Origin: Nitrospiraceae bacterium
GTDB lineage: Bacteria; Nitrospirota; Nitrospiria; Nitrospirales; Nitrospiraceae
Assembly (NCBI GenBank): GCA_919902505.1
Contig: CAKKRE010000036.1
Location: 1 to 64,000, forward strand
Reading direction: 5' to 3'
Length of the DNA stretch: 64,000 bases
Shown here piece after piece: positions 8,539 through 15,962 of the stretch. Both the position numbers and the translations under genes were made by a program. The notes under the pieces were generated by a model. It did no database searches. It was not told the DNA's origin and saw only the letters and a program-made list of their open reading frames with translations. Numbering within the stretch: position 1 is the first letter of the stretch; every line of letters begins with the position of its first letter.

Positions 8539-9198
8539 ATGCAGGCGCAAGAGATCCACGCCGTCATCCGAACGGTCAAGCGGGAAATCGCCCGCTGGCC
8601 CGAGCCGGTTGTCGGCGTGGTCGCCAGGCAATCCGGCCGTGATCCGTTCCTCGTCCTCATTTCCTGCCTTCTCAGTCTCCGCACCAAAGACAAGACCACT
8701 GCCGAAGCCAGTGAGCGGCTTTTCGCTTTGGCATCCACACCGGCCACCATGCAGACGTTGCCCCTCTCGGTCATTGAGCGCGCCATCTATCCCGTCGGGT
8801 TCTATCGGACAAAGGCCAAACAGATTCAGCAGATCTGCGCCCAACTCCTTGGGCGGTACCAAGGCCGCGTGCCGGATAAGATCGATGAATTGCTGACGTT
8901 GCCGGGAGTCGGGAGGAAGACGGCCAATCTGGTGGTGACGGTTGGGTATGAAAAGCCTGGGATTTGCGTCGATATTCACGTCCACCGGATCAGCAACCGG
9001 TGGGGGTACGTCAAGACCAAGAGCCCCGATGAAACAGAAACGGCACTGCGCGACAAGCTGCCGAGCAAGTATTGGATCACATTCAACGATCTACTCGTGC
9101 CGTACGGACAGCACCTCTGCCAGCCGGTCTCGCCGTTGTGCAGCCAGTGCAAGATTGTGAAGTATTGCGATCGGGTGGGCGTGACGAAGAGCCGTTAA
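8539..9198 (+). CDS. nth: Endonuclease III, DNA glycosylase/AP lyase
   Basis: A 219-residue protein of the HhH-GPD family. The helix-hairpin-helix LPGVGRKTANLVV contains the catalytic Lys, and VDIHVHRISNR contains the catalytic Asp (around residues 120-145). The C terminus has four Cys in the spacing C-x6-C-x2-C-x5-C for the [4Fe-4S] cluster (residues about 194-210). It removes oxidised pyrimidines and cleaves at abasic sites in base excision repair. It is an independent gene, convergent with the DsrE gene downstream. Confidence 0.97.
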   Translation: MQAQEIHAVIRTVKREIARWPEPVVGVVARQSGRDPFLVLISCLLSLRTKDKTTAEASERLFALASTPATMQTLPLSVIERAIYPVGFYRTKAKQIQQICAQLLGRYQGRVPDKIDELLTLPGVGRKTANLVVTVGYEKPGICVDIHVHRISNRWGYVKTKSPDETETALRDKLPSKYWITFNDLLVPYGQHLCQPVSPLCSQCKIVKYCDRVGVTKSR

Positions 9199-9271
9199 GC
9201 GTCGAGCGCCGATACGTCCCAAGTCACCAGCCGTTCAGCGAGATACGAACAACGAGATACGAGAGACGTGG

Positions 9272-9691
9272 TCAAATGAACAGTTTGGTTTCCGCCTGCG
9301 CGGTGAGCGAGAGGATGGAGGGGAGACCGAGCACTTCGTCCACGTTGCGTTCCACCGCACCCGCTTCCACTCCCATATATTCCAGGCCAGCGCTGCAGGC
9401 GATGAGACGAAACTGTCCGACGAGACGGGCTTCGTGAAACATTTCGGAAATCGTCGGGACCTTCTTTTCCTTCAGGAGGCGGGTGACCTGCTCCGCCGAA
9501 GCGGCATATTCAGGCGGAAAGTCGATCTGGTCGATCCTGCCCTCGGCCAGTTTCTTGATCGTCCAAAACAGCAACACCACGATGACATCCTTGCCCATGG
9601 CGGCGGCGGTGAGCCCCAGAGTCGCGACCTGGTGTAACTTGTCGTACGTGGCGTTGTGGGCGAAGATGACGAACTTTGGTTTGTCGGCCAT
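9272..9691 (-). CDS. DsrE-family sulfur-relay-like protein
   Basis: A 139-residue soluble protein. KFVIFAHNATYDKLHQVATL is the phosphate-loop-like DsrE beginning, and LIACSAGLEYMGVE holds the Cys that could carry persulfide (about residue 108). It differs from the DsrE2-like protein at 5750 in length and in lacking the long hydrophobic insert, so the two are paralogues rather than recent copies. It is probably cotranscribed with the upstream gene at 10092-9697, 5 bases away. Both DsrE-like proteins end in a similar LFI tail. Confidence 0.85.
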   Translation of the reverse strand: MADKPKFVIFAHNATYDKLHQVATLGLTAAAMGKDVIVVLLFWTIKKLAEGRIDQIDFPPEYAASAEQVTRLLKEKKVPTISEMFHEARLVGQFRLIACSAGLEYMGVEAGAVERNVDEVLGLPSILSLTAQAETKLFI

Positions 9692-9696
9692 GGCGG

Positions 9697-10092
9697 CTAT
9701 TGGACTTTCTGTCTGGTCTTGACGCTATTCACAAAATCGGTGATGGCCGCATCCACTTCGGCTGGTGTCATGGCGCGATCGTGCATTTCGCTCTCATCGA
9801 GGAGGTAGCGCTCCCCTTCTTTTTCCTGCCGCACCACCACGGAATTTTCCGGTGTCACTTCCACCCGCATGAACCATTCTTTCTTGCCCTTGGTAATCAC
9901 CACTTCTTTGCCGAGTCCGATCCGGGCGATGTCGATCTGCAATTCCGACTCAGTGGTGCCGTCACCTGCCCAAGCCGCTAGGCGACTGAGCGTGATGGGG
10001 TATAGCGACAGGACGAATCCGAGCACGGCCAGGCCGAAGGCCTGAAGGCAGACTCTCATCAGTTGCGCGCTGCTGGGTCGCATCGGCAGCAT
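9697..10092 (-). CDS. Membrane-anchored protein of unknown function
   Basis: A 131-residue protein with one N-terminal hydrophobic segment (about residues 15-37) acting as anchor or signal peptide. A small beta-rich domain of about 90 residues follows, with alternating charged residues (KKEWFMRVEVTPENSVVVR). I do not recognise it. Its stop lies 5 bases before the start of the DsrE gene, so it is probably the first gene of a two-gene operon. The domain is likely periplasmic. Confidence 0.65.
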   Translation of the reverse strand: MLPMRPSSAQLMRVCLQAFGLAVLGFVLSLYPITLSRLAAWAGDGTTESELQIDIARIGLGKEVVITKGKKEWFMRVEVTPENSVVVRQEKEGERYLLDESEMHDRAMTPAEVDAAITDFVNSVKTRQKVQ

Positions 10093-10185
10093 GGTGCGGA
10101 ATTATAGCTGGCGGAGCAGGGAACGTAAACCGGCTGGGCTCCGGTACCCTTTCCGCCATGCAAAGCCCCATGCTAGGATGCGTCG

Positions 10186-10620
10186 GTGATAAGCGAACTC
10201 CTGACGCAGATCGAGTCCTACGTGCCGGCGAATGTGCTGATCTGGTTTGCCGTCTCCTCCGTGTTCATGTTCGTGGGAACCCTGATTGCCATTCCCATCA
10301 TTCTGATGAGGCTGCCGGCGGACTATTTCGATGTCCGCATTCCGCGCCCCTGGATGGAGAACCACCATCCAGTCCTCCGCTTGATCGGCCATGTGGTGAA
10401 GAACGTCGTGGGCGCGATATTTTTGTTCGCGGGATTTCTCATGCTGTTCCTGCCCGGGCAGGGCGTGCTGACGATGTTGATCGGCCTCTCCTTGATTGAG
10501 TTTCCCGGCAAGCGGCGGGTGGAGGCCAAGATCGTGGGGCAATCCACCGTGCTCAGCACCATCAACGCCATGCGGGCCAAGTTCGACAAACCACCACTGA
10601 TCATCGCGCCGGATAAATAG
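10186..10620 (+). CDS. PGPGW-family membrane protein
   Basis: A 144-residue protein starting at a GTG, with two strong membrane segments (about residues 18-42 and 72-105). The second contains FLPGQGVLTMLIGLSLI, which resembles the PGPGW signature of putative transmembrane proteins, with Gln where the motif usually has Pro. The basic C-terminal tail is probably cytosolic. The family has no established function. It stands alone between the divergent small membrane gene and polA. Confidence 0.7.
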   Translation: MISELLTQIESYVPANVLIWFAVSSVFMFVGTLIAIPIILMRLPADYFDVRIPRPWMENHHPVLRLIGHVVKNVVGAIFLFAGFLMLFLPGQGVLTMLIGLSLIEFPGKRRVEAKIVGQSTVLSTINAMRAKFDKPPLIIAPDK

Positions 10621-10757
10621 TATTCAGCTGTCGGCTCTCCGCGCACAGAATCTTGAGGCTGAAGCAGAAGAAAGATTCGACGCAAGCATCATCGCATTCC
10701 CTTCGTGTGGATTGCAGATATATGACAGCTGATCACTGAAAACTGAGGTCTGTTCAC

Positions 10758-13403
10758 GTGCCGACTCTCTATCTCATCGACGGCAGCGCCTATATCTATC
10801 GGGCGTTCTTTGCCCTGCCGCCCCTGGCCAATTCCAAGGGCCTGCAGACGAACGCGGTCTACGGCTTCACGACGATGTTGCTGAAGGTCCTGCGGGATCA
10901 TCGGCCGGACTATGTGGCCGTGGTGTTCGACGAGAAGGGCCCGACTCATCGTCATGAAGCGTTCAAAGACTATAAGGCGCAACGGCCACCCATGCCGCAA
11001 GGTATGAGCGCGCAGATTCCTTATATCCATCGCGTGGTGGAGGCCCTCTCTCTGCCGGTGATTCGACAGGCCGGGTACGAGGCCGACGATTTGATCGGCA
11101 CCCTGGCGAAAAAAGGCGAAGCCGAAGGCCTCGACATCGTGATCGCCACCAGCGACAAAGACATGTTCCAACTGCTTACTCCGAAGACGCGTATTTATGA
11201 TCCGGTGAAGGACAAGTGGTTCGGTGAAGCGGATTCGCAGGCGCGGTTCGGGGTGGAGCCGGCACGTGTGGTCGAAATTATGGGGCTCATGGGTGATGCC
11301 AGCGATAATATTCCCGGCGTGAAAGGCATCGGCGAAAAAACCGCAATGAAATTGATTGCGCAGTTCGGCACGATTGAAGAACTGCTGAGGCGAATCGAAG
11401 AAGTCACGCCGGCAAAAACAAAGAACTTATTGTTGGAGCAGGGTGAGCAGGCGCGAATGAGCAAGCAGCTCGCGACGATTCAACTGGACTGCCCGCTTGA
11501 ATTTGTCCCGGCCCACTTCCAGGCGAAGGCACCGCAGACTGAAACCCTGGTGAGCCTGTTGCGCGAATTGGAGTTCATGACGCTCGCCAAGGCCTTCCAG
11601 GGAGAGACGCCTGAGCAGAATCGGTTGGGGGCTGATGTCGAACAGATTTACGATGCTGCAGCGGCGGACGCGTTTCTGAAGAAGCAACCGGCAGATGCGA
11701 TGTTGGGCGTAGCCTGCGTCCTGACCGGTGGGCCGGGGGTGCGCGCCGATATTCAAGGCTGCGCGTTGGGTCGGTCCGATGGGAACGCGGCCTTCGTGCA
11801 GGGCGAGGCGCGTGGCTGGCCACGCCCACTCATTGAATGCCTGCATGATGGGAGTAAGCCGAAAGCGGTACAGGATCTCAAACCGCTGTTGTTGGCACTC
11901 CACCGTCAGGGCATCGACATGCCCGGGCCCTATTTCGACACGATGGTGGCGGACTATCTGTTGAATCCGAATCGACGCGCCCATACCTTGGAGGCCATTG
12001 CCATGGACCTGCTGAGTTATCAGCTGGGTGCGGGCGAACAAGAAGATTCAGGCAAGGGCCCGCAATCCCTGTTCGATGTGGATGAGAATCTGGTTCGTCG
12101 AACCGGCGAGGCGGCAGCCGTGACGGCCAAGGTGGCCCCGATGCTTCGCGAGCGCCTGAAGGAGCAGGGAAGCCTGTCACTCTTTCAAGATGTGGAGATG
12201 CCGCTGGTGCCGGTCTTAGCCGAGATCGAACGGAATGGCTTTCTGCTCGACGTCGCGGGCTTGCAATCTCTGAGTAAGGAGTTAGAGCGTGAGCTGGAGC
12301 AGATGGTGGGCAGCATTTACCGTCTCGCCGGCGGTGAGTTCAACATCGGCTCGCCGAAGCAGTTGGCCACCGTGCTCTTCGAGACCCTCGGCCTGAAGCC
12401 GTTGCGAAAAACGAAAACCGGCTACTCCACGGATGAAGATACCCTCACACAACTAGCCAGCCAGCATGAGTTGCCGGCGCAGATCCTCAACTACCGGACC
12501 CTGACGAAGCTCAAATCGACCTATGTCGATGCCCTGCCGCAGTTGGTAAGTTCCGAAACCAAACGACTCCACACCTCCCTCAATCAGACGGTGGCGGCGA
12601 CGGGACGACTGTCTTCGACCGATCCCAATCTGCAGAACATTCCGGTGAAGGGTGACTACGGCTTGCGTATCCGCGAAGCCTTCATTGCGCCGCCGGGCCA
12701 TCAATTGCTCTGCGCGGATTACAGTCAGGTCGAGCCCCGTATTCTGGCGCATCTCTCGCAAGACCCTCGGTTACTGCAGGTGTTCGAGCAGGGAGAAGAC
12801 ATTCACATGGCCACGGCCATGGAGATTTTCAATCTGCCTGCCGGAGAGGTCACGCGTGAAATGCGGCGCGCGGCGAAGAGCGTGGTGTTCGGGATTGTGT
12901 ATGGCATCAGCCCGTTCGGCCTCGCATCCAACATCGGTGTGCCGCAAGCGGATGCCAAGAAATATATCGAGACGTTCTTCGAAAAGTTTGCGGCCGTGCG
13001 GGTGCTGATGGACCGCAATATCGACGACGGCAAGACCAAGGGTTATACGACCACGATCCTCGGCCGCCGCCGCCCGATTCCTGAATTGCAGAGCGGCGAT
13101 CCATCGCAGCGCGGCGTCGGCGAGCGCATGGCGGTCAATAGTCCGATTCAAGGATCGGCCGCCGATCTGATCAAGGTCGCGATGATCAAGGTCCATCAAC
13201 GCCTCCAGAACGAATTGCCTCGCTGCAAGATGATCCTTCAAGTCCATGACGAGTTGATTTTCGAGGTGCCGGATCAGGAATTGGAACAGGCGAAGCAGCT
13301 TGTAAAAGCGGAAATGGAAGCCACCGGCGCGGCGTTGGGCTTGTCGGTTCCGCTCAAGGTGGATCTGGGGGTGGGCTGTAACTGGCGAGTCGCCCATCCC
13401 TAG
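10758..13403 (+). CDS. polA: DNA polymerase I
   Basis: An 881-residue protein starting at a GTG. Residues 1-290 are the 5'-3' exonuclease (YLIDGSAYIYRAF; DKDMFQLLT; GIGEKTAMKLI). Residues 300-460 keep the fold of the 3'-5' proofreading domain but lack its acidic metal ligands: there is no Asp-x-Glu in the first motif, and the later Asp positions read DLKPL and GEAAAVT. Residues 470-881 are the polymerase, with motif A DYSQVEPRILAHLS, motif B RRAAKSVVFGIVYGIS and motif C QVHDELIFEV. It fills repair gaps and replaces primers. Proofreading is probably absent, as in Thermus-type enzymes. The palindromic repeat copy B begins right after its stop. Confidence 0.98.
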   Translation: MPTLYLIDGSAYIYRAFFALPPLANSKGLQTNAVYGFTTMLLKVLRDHRPDYVAVVFDEKGPTHRHEAFKDYKAQRPPMPQGMSAQIPYIHRVVEALSLPVIRQAGYEADDLIGTLAKKGEAEGLDIVIATSDKDMFQLLTPKTRIYDPVKDKWFGEADSQARFGVEPARVVEIMGLMGDASDNIPGVKGIGEKTAMKLIAQFGTIEELLRRIEEVTPAKTKNLLLEQGEQARMSKQLATIQLDCPLEFVPAHFQAKAPQTETLVSLLRELEFMTLAKAFQGETPEQNRLGADVEQIYDAAAADAFLKKQPADAMLGVACVLTGGPGVRADIQGCALGRSDGNAAFVQGEARGWPRPLIECLHDGSKPKAVQDLKPLLLALHRQGIDMPGPYFDTMVADYLLNPNRRAHTLEAIAMDLLSYQLGAGEQEDSGKGPQSLFDVDENLVRRTGEAAAVTAKVAPMLRERLKEQGSLSLFQDVEMPLVPVLAEIERNGFLLDVAGLQSLSKELERELEQMVGSIYRLAGGEFNIGSPKQLATVLFETLGLKPLRKTKTGYSTDEDTLTQLASQHELPAQILNYRTLTKLKSTYVDALPQLVSSETKRLHTSLNQTVAATGRLSSTDPNLQNIPVKGDYGLRIREAFIAPPGHQLLCADYSQVEPRILAHLSQDPRLLQVFEQGEDIHMATAMEIFNLPAGEVTREMRRAAKSVVFGIVYGISPFGLASNIGVPQADAKKYIETFFEKFAAVRVLMDRNIDDGKTKGYTTTILGRRRPIPELQSGDPSQRGVGERMAVNSPIQGSAADLIKVAMIKVHQRLQNELPRCKMILQVHDELIFEVPDQELEQAKQLVKAEMEATGAALGLSVPLKVDLGVGCNWRVAHP

Positions 13404-13487
13404 CCGGATGTTGAAACAGGCTGCCAGCGGCGTTCTCAGTCGCACGCCTCCCTGCGGCCTTGCCGGACAGCCTGTGTGAACATCCTG
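13404..13487. repeat. Palindromic intergenic repeat, copy B (short form)
   Basis: This 84-base copy starts one base after the polA TAG stop. The left arm GGATGTTGAAACAGGCTG pairs with the right arm CAGCCTGTGTGAACATCC. The bases that differ from copies A and C change on both arms in two places, so pairing is maintained. The inner block CGCACGCCTCCCTGCGGCC is shared with copy C. Confidence 0.75.
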
Positions 13488-13534
13488 AACTAAAGCGGGT
13501 GTTGTGCAGAGCGTAAGTCGATACGGTTCAGCCT

Positions 13535-13921
13535 ATGCCGCCGCGAAAGCGTACCTTGACCATACCCGAACCGGAGTTCCAGGCGTTAGTGCAGGAAGCG
13601 CTGGACGGCCTGCCGGACGAATACGCCAAACTCATCACCAACGTCGCCGTCGTGGTGGAAGAAGAGCCCTCACCCGAGGTCCTCGCCGATCTTGAAATGG
13701 AGGAAGACGAAGATCTCCTCGGTCTCTATCAAGGTCTTTCTCTCGACAAAGAATCATTCTTCCAGGCAGGCGGACAACTGCCGGCCAAAATCTCTATCTA
13801 TCGCGGGCCGATCCTCCGACTTTGCCACACCAGGAAAGAAGTGGTGCAGGAAGTGCGCGACACGGTCGTGCACGAGATCGGGCATCATTTCGGGTTTGAC
13901 GACGACGAGATGCCCTACTAG
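13535..13921 (+). CDS. Minimal zincin-like metallopeptidase family protein
   Basis: A 128-residue protein with the zinc motif VVHEIGHHFGFDDDEM (residues about 111-126), in which two His and the final Asp are expected metal ligands and Glu the catalytic base. The preceding ISIYRGPILRL strand is typical of this small family (formerly DUF1025). The protein is probably cytosolic, and its substrate is unknown. A second, internally deleted copy of its 3' half lies at 14741-14902. The stop codon is TAG where the remnant has TGA, and the palindromic repeat starts at that G. Confidence 0.88.
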   Translation: MPPRKRTLTIPEPEFQALVQEALDGLPDEYAKLITNVAVVVEEEPSPEVLADLEMEEDEDLLGLYQGLSLDKESFFQAGGQLPAKISIYRGPILRLCHTRKEVVQEVRDTVVHEIGHHFGFDDDEMPY

Positions 13922-14090
13922 CAGGATGGTGAAAAAGGCGTCAATCTTACCCGCCCGACCCCAGCGCACCAAGATGCGCTTCTCCGCGGCGGCTTTCTCG
14001 GTCGCACGCCTCCCTGCGACGTACCCACGTGTACGCCTCAGTCGTCGCGCTTCCTGCGGCCTTGCCGGACAGCCTTTTTGACCATCCTGC
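13921..14090. repeat. Palindromic intergenic repeat, copy C
   Basis: The arms GCAGGATGGTGAAAAAGGC and GCCTTTTTGACCATCCTGC are inverted copies with one mismatch. The left arm starts at the G of the metallopeptidase stop codon. The interior contains the block CGCACGCCTCCCTGCG twice in related form plus the shared CTGCGGCCTTGCCGGACAGC near the right end, so the extra length over copy B looks like internal duplication or insertion. Confidence 0.78.
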
Positions 14091-14163
14091 AAGATCTTTT
14101 GTGACCATTGGAAGGTAGAATCGATCAAGAAGTAACTGGGATATGCCGTCACAGGTCATTTCC

Positions 14164-14192
14164 TTGACAGCTAAAAAGGCTGCGCATAGACT
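14164..14192 (+). promoter_or_regulatory. Promoter of the toxin-antitoxin module
   Basis: TTGACA at 14164-14169 and TAGACT at 14187-14192 are separated by 17 bases. The antitoxin ATG is at 14226, preceded by TAGGGAG. Such modules are usually autoregulated at this promoter; no clear operator palindrome was identified. Confidence 0.65.
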
Positions 14193-14225
14193 CGAATCAG
14201 AACCTTTTAGTAGGGAGCGAGTGGT

Positions 14226-14399
14226 ATGCCGACGACCAAGAAACAGGCCCTTCAGATGATCAAGAGTCTGCCGGAGAAGGCGACGTGGGATGACATCATG
14301 TATGAGATCTATGTCCGGAAAAAAATCGAGGCCGGTGTGGTGGCTGCCGATGAGGGCAAGGTCATGCGTCATGAGGATGTGAAAAAGCGATTCCTGTAA
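14226..14399 (+). CDS. Small antitoxin of a type II toxin-antitoxin pair
   Basis: A 57-residue protein beginning MPTTKKQALQMIKSLPEK and ending VMRHEDVKKRFL. The central DDIMYEIYVRKKIEAG and the end pattern (E-G-x-V-x-x-H-E-x-V-K-x-x-F) are typical of small antitoxins encoded ahead of ParE/RelE-type toxins. It should bind and neutralise the toxin and repress the shared promoter. The ATG follows AGGGAG. The stop is 2 bases before the toxin start, the usual tight coupling. Confidence 0.85.
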   Translation: MPTTKKQALQMIKSLPEKATWDDIMYEIYVRKKIEAGVVAADEGKVMRHEDVKKRFL

Positions 14400-14401
14400 A
14401 G

Positions 14402-14713
14402 ATGATCCGACTTGAATGGACCGATCCCGCCGTTGCAGACTTGGAAAATATTCGGGATTACGTTGCTCGAGACTCTCCCGAGTATGCCCGGGCCTTGATA
14501 GACCGTCTCATCGTATCCGTCGAACAACTTGCCCCATTCCCGGCCAGTGGGCGTCGTGTGCCTGAATCTAGCGATCCAAGAATCCGTGAATTATTGGTGG
14601 AGGGCTATCGCCTGATTTATCGCGTCAGGAAGAGTAACATTCAGGTTCTCGCTGTAGTTCATGACGCACGCAGCCTTTCGAGAATAAAACCCAGACCATG
14701 GAGGGGTCGGTAG
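14402..14713 (+). CDS. ParE/RelE-family toxin
   Basis: A 103-residue basic protein of the RelE/ParE fold: IRLEWTDPAVADLENIRDYV at the start, a central FPASGRRVPE turn, and the strands ELLVEGYRLIYRV and IQVLAVVHDARSL. The helical LENIRDYVARDSP region fits the ParE (gyrase poison) branch better than the ribosome-dependent RelE branch, but the target cannot be settled from sequence. It is cotranscribed with the antitoxin 2 bases upstream. The module sits between an intact metallopeptidase gene and a broken paralogue, which suggests acquisition by insertion or by rearrangement of a duplicated locus. Confidence 0.88.
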   Translation: MIRLEWTDPAVADLENIRDYVARDSPEYARALIDRLIVSVEQLAPFPASGRRVPESSDPRIRELLVEGYRLIYRVRKSNIQVLAVVHDARSLSRIKPRPWRGR

Positions 14714-14740
14714 GCACTAGCTCTGGTATGCCAGTCACGC

Positions 14741-14902
14741 ATAAAGTCGGGATTCGGCGTTCTTCCCACAATCTGTTTGGGAGCGCTTACGAGAGTCTCC
14801 ATCTACCGCGGCCCGATTCTCCGACTCTGTCGCACCAAGAAAGAAGTCGTGCACGAGATCGGGCATCATTTCGGGTTTGACGACGACGAGATGCCGTACT
14901 GA
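14741..14902 (+). pseudogene. Remnant of a second metallopeptidase gene
   Basis: From about 14793 the frame reads VSIYRGPILRLC, then KKEVVHEIGHHFGFDDDEM and a TGA stop at 14900-14902. This matches the last third of the gene at 13535, but eight residues (24 bases) between KEVV and HEIGHH are missing; the deletion lies between short direct repeats like GTSGTGCA. No N-terminal half or good start is present. The zinc motif survives, so decay or duplication appears recent. The rest of 14714-15016 shows no gene. Confidence 0.8.
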
Positions 14903-14948
14903 GATGAGGGCCATCATTTGTGTTTTCCTAGAGAACCGTATCTCTCCT

Positions 14949-14981
14949 GGCTCTGTGCCAAAAATGTCATGGCGCAGAGCC
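14949..14981. other. Stem-loop upstream of the DUF2007-like gene
   Basis: GGCTCTGTGCC and GGCGCAGAGCC pair over 11 positions with one G-U pair and an 11-base loop. No T-run follows on the + strand. It could end transcription from upstream or shape the leader of the gene at 15017. Confidence 0.35.
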
Positions 14982-15016
14982 GTCGTGCGATTGTTCCTCT
15001 CATGCGTGGGTGACTG

Positions 15017-15838
15017 ATGAAGAAACTCCATGTCTCCCAATCGCTGGTCGAGGTCGAATCACTGAAAGATTTGCTTGAAGGTGCGGGCATTGCCTGTATG
15101 GTGAGGAATCAACAGAGTTCATCACTGGCCGGATCGGTTCCGTTTGTCGAAGTGTTCCCAGAACTCTGGGTGCTCAACGATCAGGACTATGACATCGGAA
15201 AAGAGTTGCTTGCTGGGCAGCCTTCAACGGCCACACCGGGGCCCGATTGGACATGTGCAGTATGCGGCGAGTGTCATACGACGGAATTTGTCACTTGTTG
15301 GAAGTGTGGTGCGGAGAAGGGGGTGGAAGGATCTCAAAAAGTTGCGATTCAGTCAGAGGCGTCGCCTTCAGGGGCCTCGTTCGGATTTGGTGTTTTGCTC
15401 GGGGTCTGTCTCGGAGTTGTCGCCACACTGTGTATGTATTGGCTGTGGCGGTATTCTTCAATGACAAGCACAGCCTATGATCGGAACGCGGACGGCAAGG
15501 ACGACGTTGTCTATGAGTATAGGGGGCAATTTCCATGGGCTGCCAAGTTAGATAATGATTTTGATGGGTATTTCGAGACGGCGCTTTTCTACAACCAAGT
15601 TGGTGAAGTCATTCGTAGGGAAATCGACCGCGATCGGGCCGGACGGCCGGACCTAATTGAATACAATGCACTGGGAAGACTTGATTCTGTTGAATTTATT
15701 GATCGAACCACAGGTGGAGTCAAAAAACGCGTGTATTACAAGTTAGATGCGAAGGTGCGTGAGGAGATCGATGAAGATGGTGACGGCAAGTTTGAACGGG
15801 TTATTGTGTTTGATGAGCTCGAAAATCCGAAACCATAA
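15017..15838 (+). CDS. DUF2007/zinc-ribbon membrane protein with calcium-loop-like repeats
   Basis: A 273-residue protein in four parts. Residues 1-70 resemble the DUF2007 (putative signal transducing) domain: LVEVESLKDLLEGAGIACMV. Residues 78-102 hold a zinc ribbon, CAVCGEC followed by CWKCG. Residues about 122-146 are a membrane segment. The rest has four Asp-rich loops, DRNADGKDD, DNDFDGYFE, DRDRAGRPD and DEDGDGKFE, like the calcium-binding loops of EF-hand or dockerin-type repeats. The topology would put the ribbon in the cytosol and the loops outside. I know no family with this whole architecture. It stands alone. Confidence 0.75.
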   Translation: MKKLHVSQSLVEVESLKDLLEGAGIACMVRNQQSSSLAGSVPFVEVFPELWVLNDQDYDIGKELLAGQPSTATPGPDWTCAVCGECHTTEFVTCWKCGAEKGVEGSQKVAIQSEASPSGASFGFGVLLGVCLGVVATLCMYWLWRYSSMTSTAYDRNADGKDDVVYEYRGQFPWAAKLDNDFDGYFETALFYNQVGEVIRREIDRDRAGRPDLIEYNALGRLDSVEFIDRTTGGVKKRVYYKLDAKVREEIDEDGDGKFERVIVFDELENPKP

Positions 15839-15962
15839 ACATGTGCGACTATTCCACCTCTGGCAACTCCCTATACATCAAGTACACAACCCCTCCATCT
15901 CTTGATCGGACACCGGCCGACCTTGCAGATTCTCACCACTCAATTCAGCAGGGTCGAAAGAC

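Noticed and set aside
10622-10733. CAGCTGTC / GACAGCTG inverted words upstream of polA
   Set aside because: The words are short, partly self-palindromic and about 100 bases apart with no further pairing between them.
14698-14880. 60-codon frame over the metallopeptidase remnant
   Set aside because: It is out of frame with the recognisable HEIGHH remnant.
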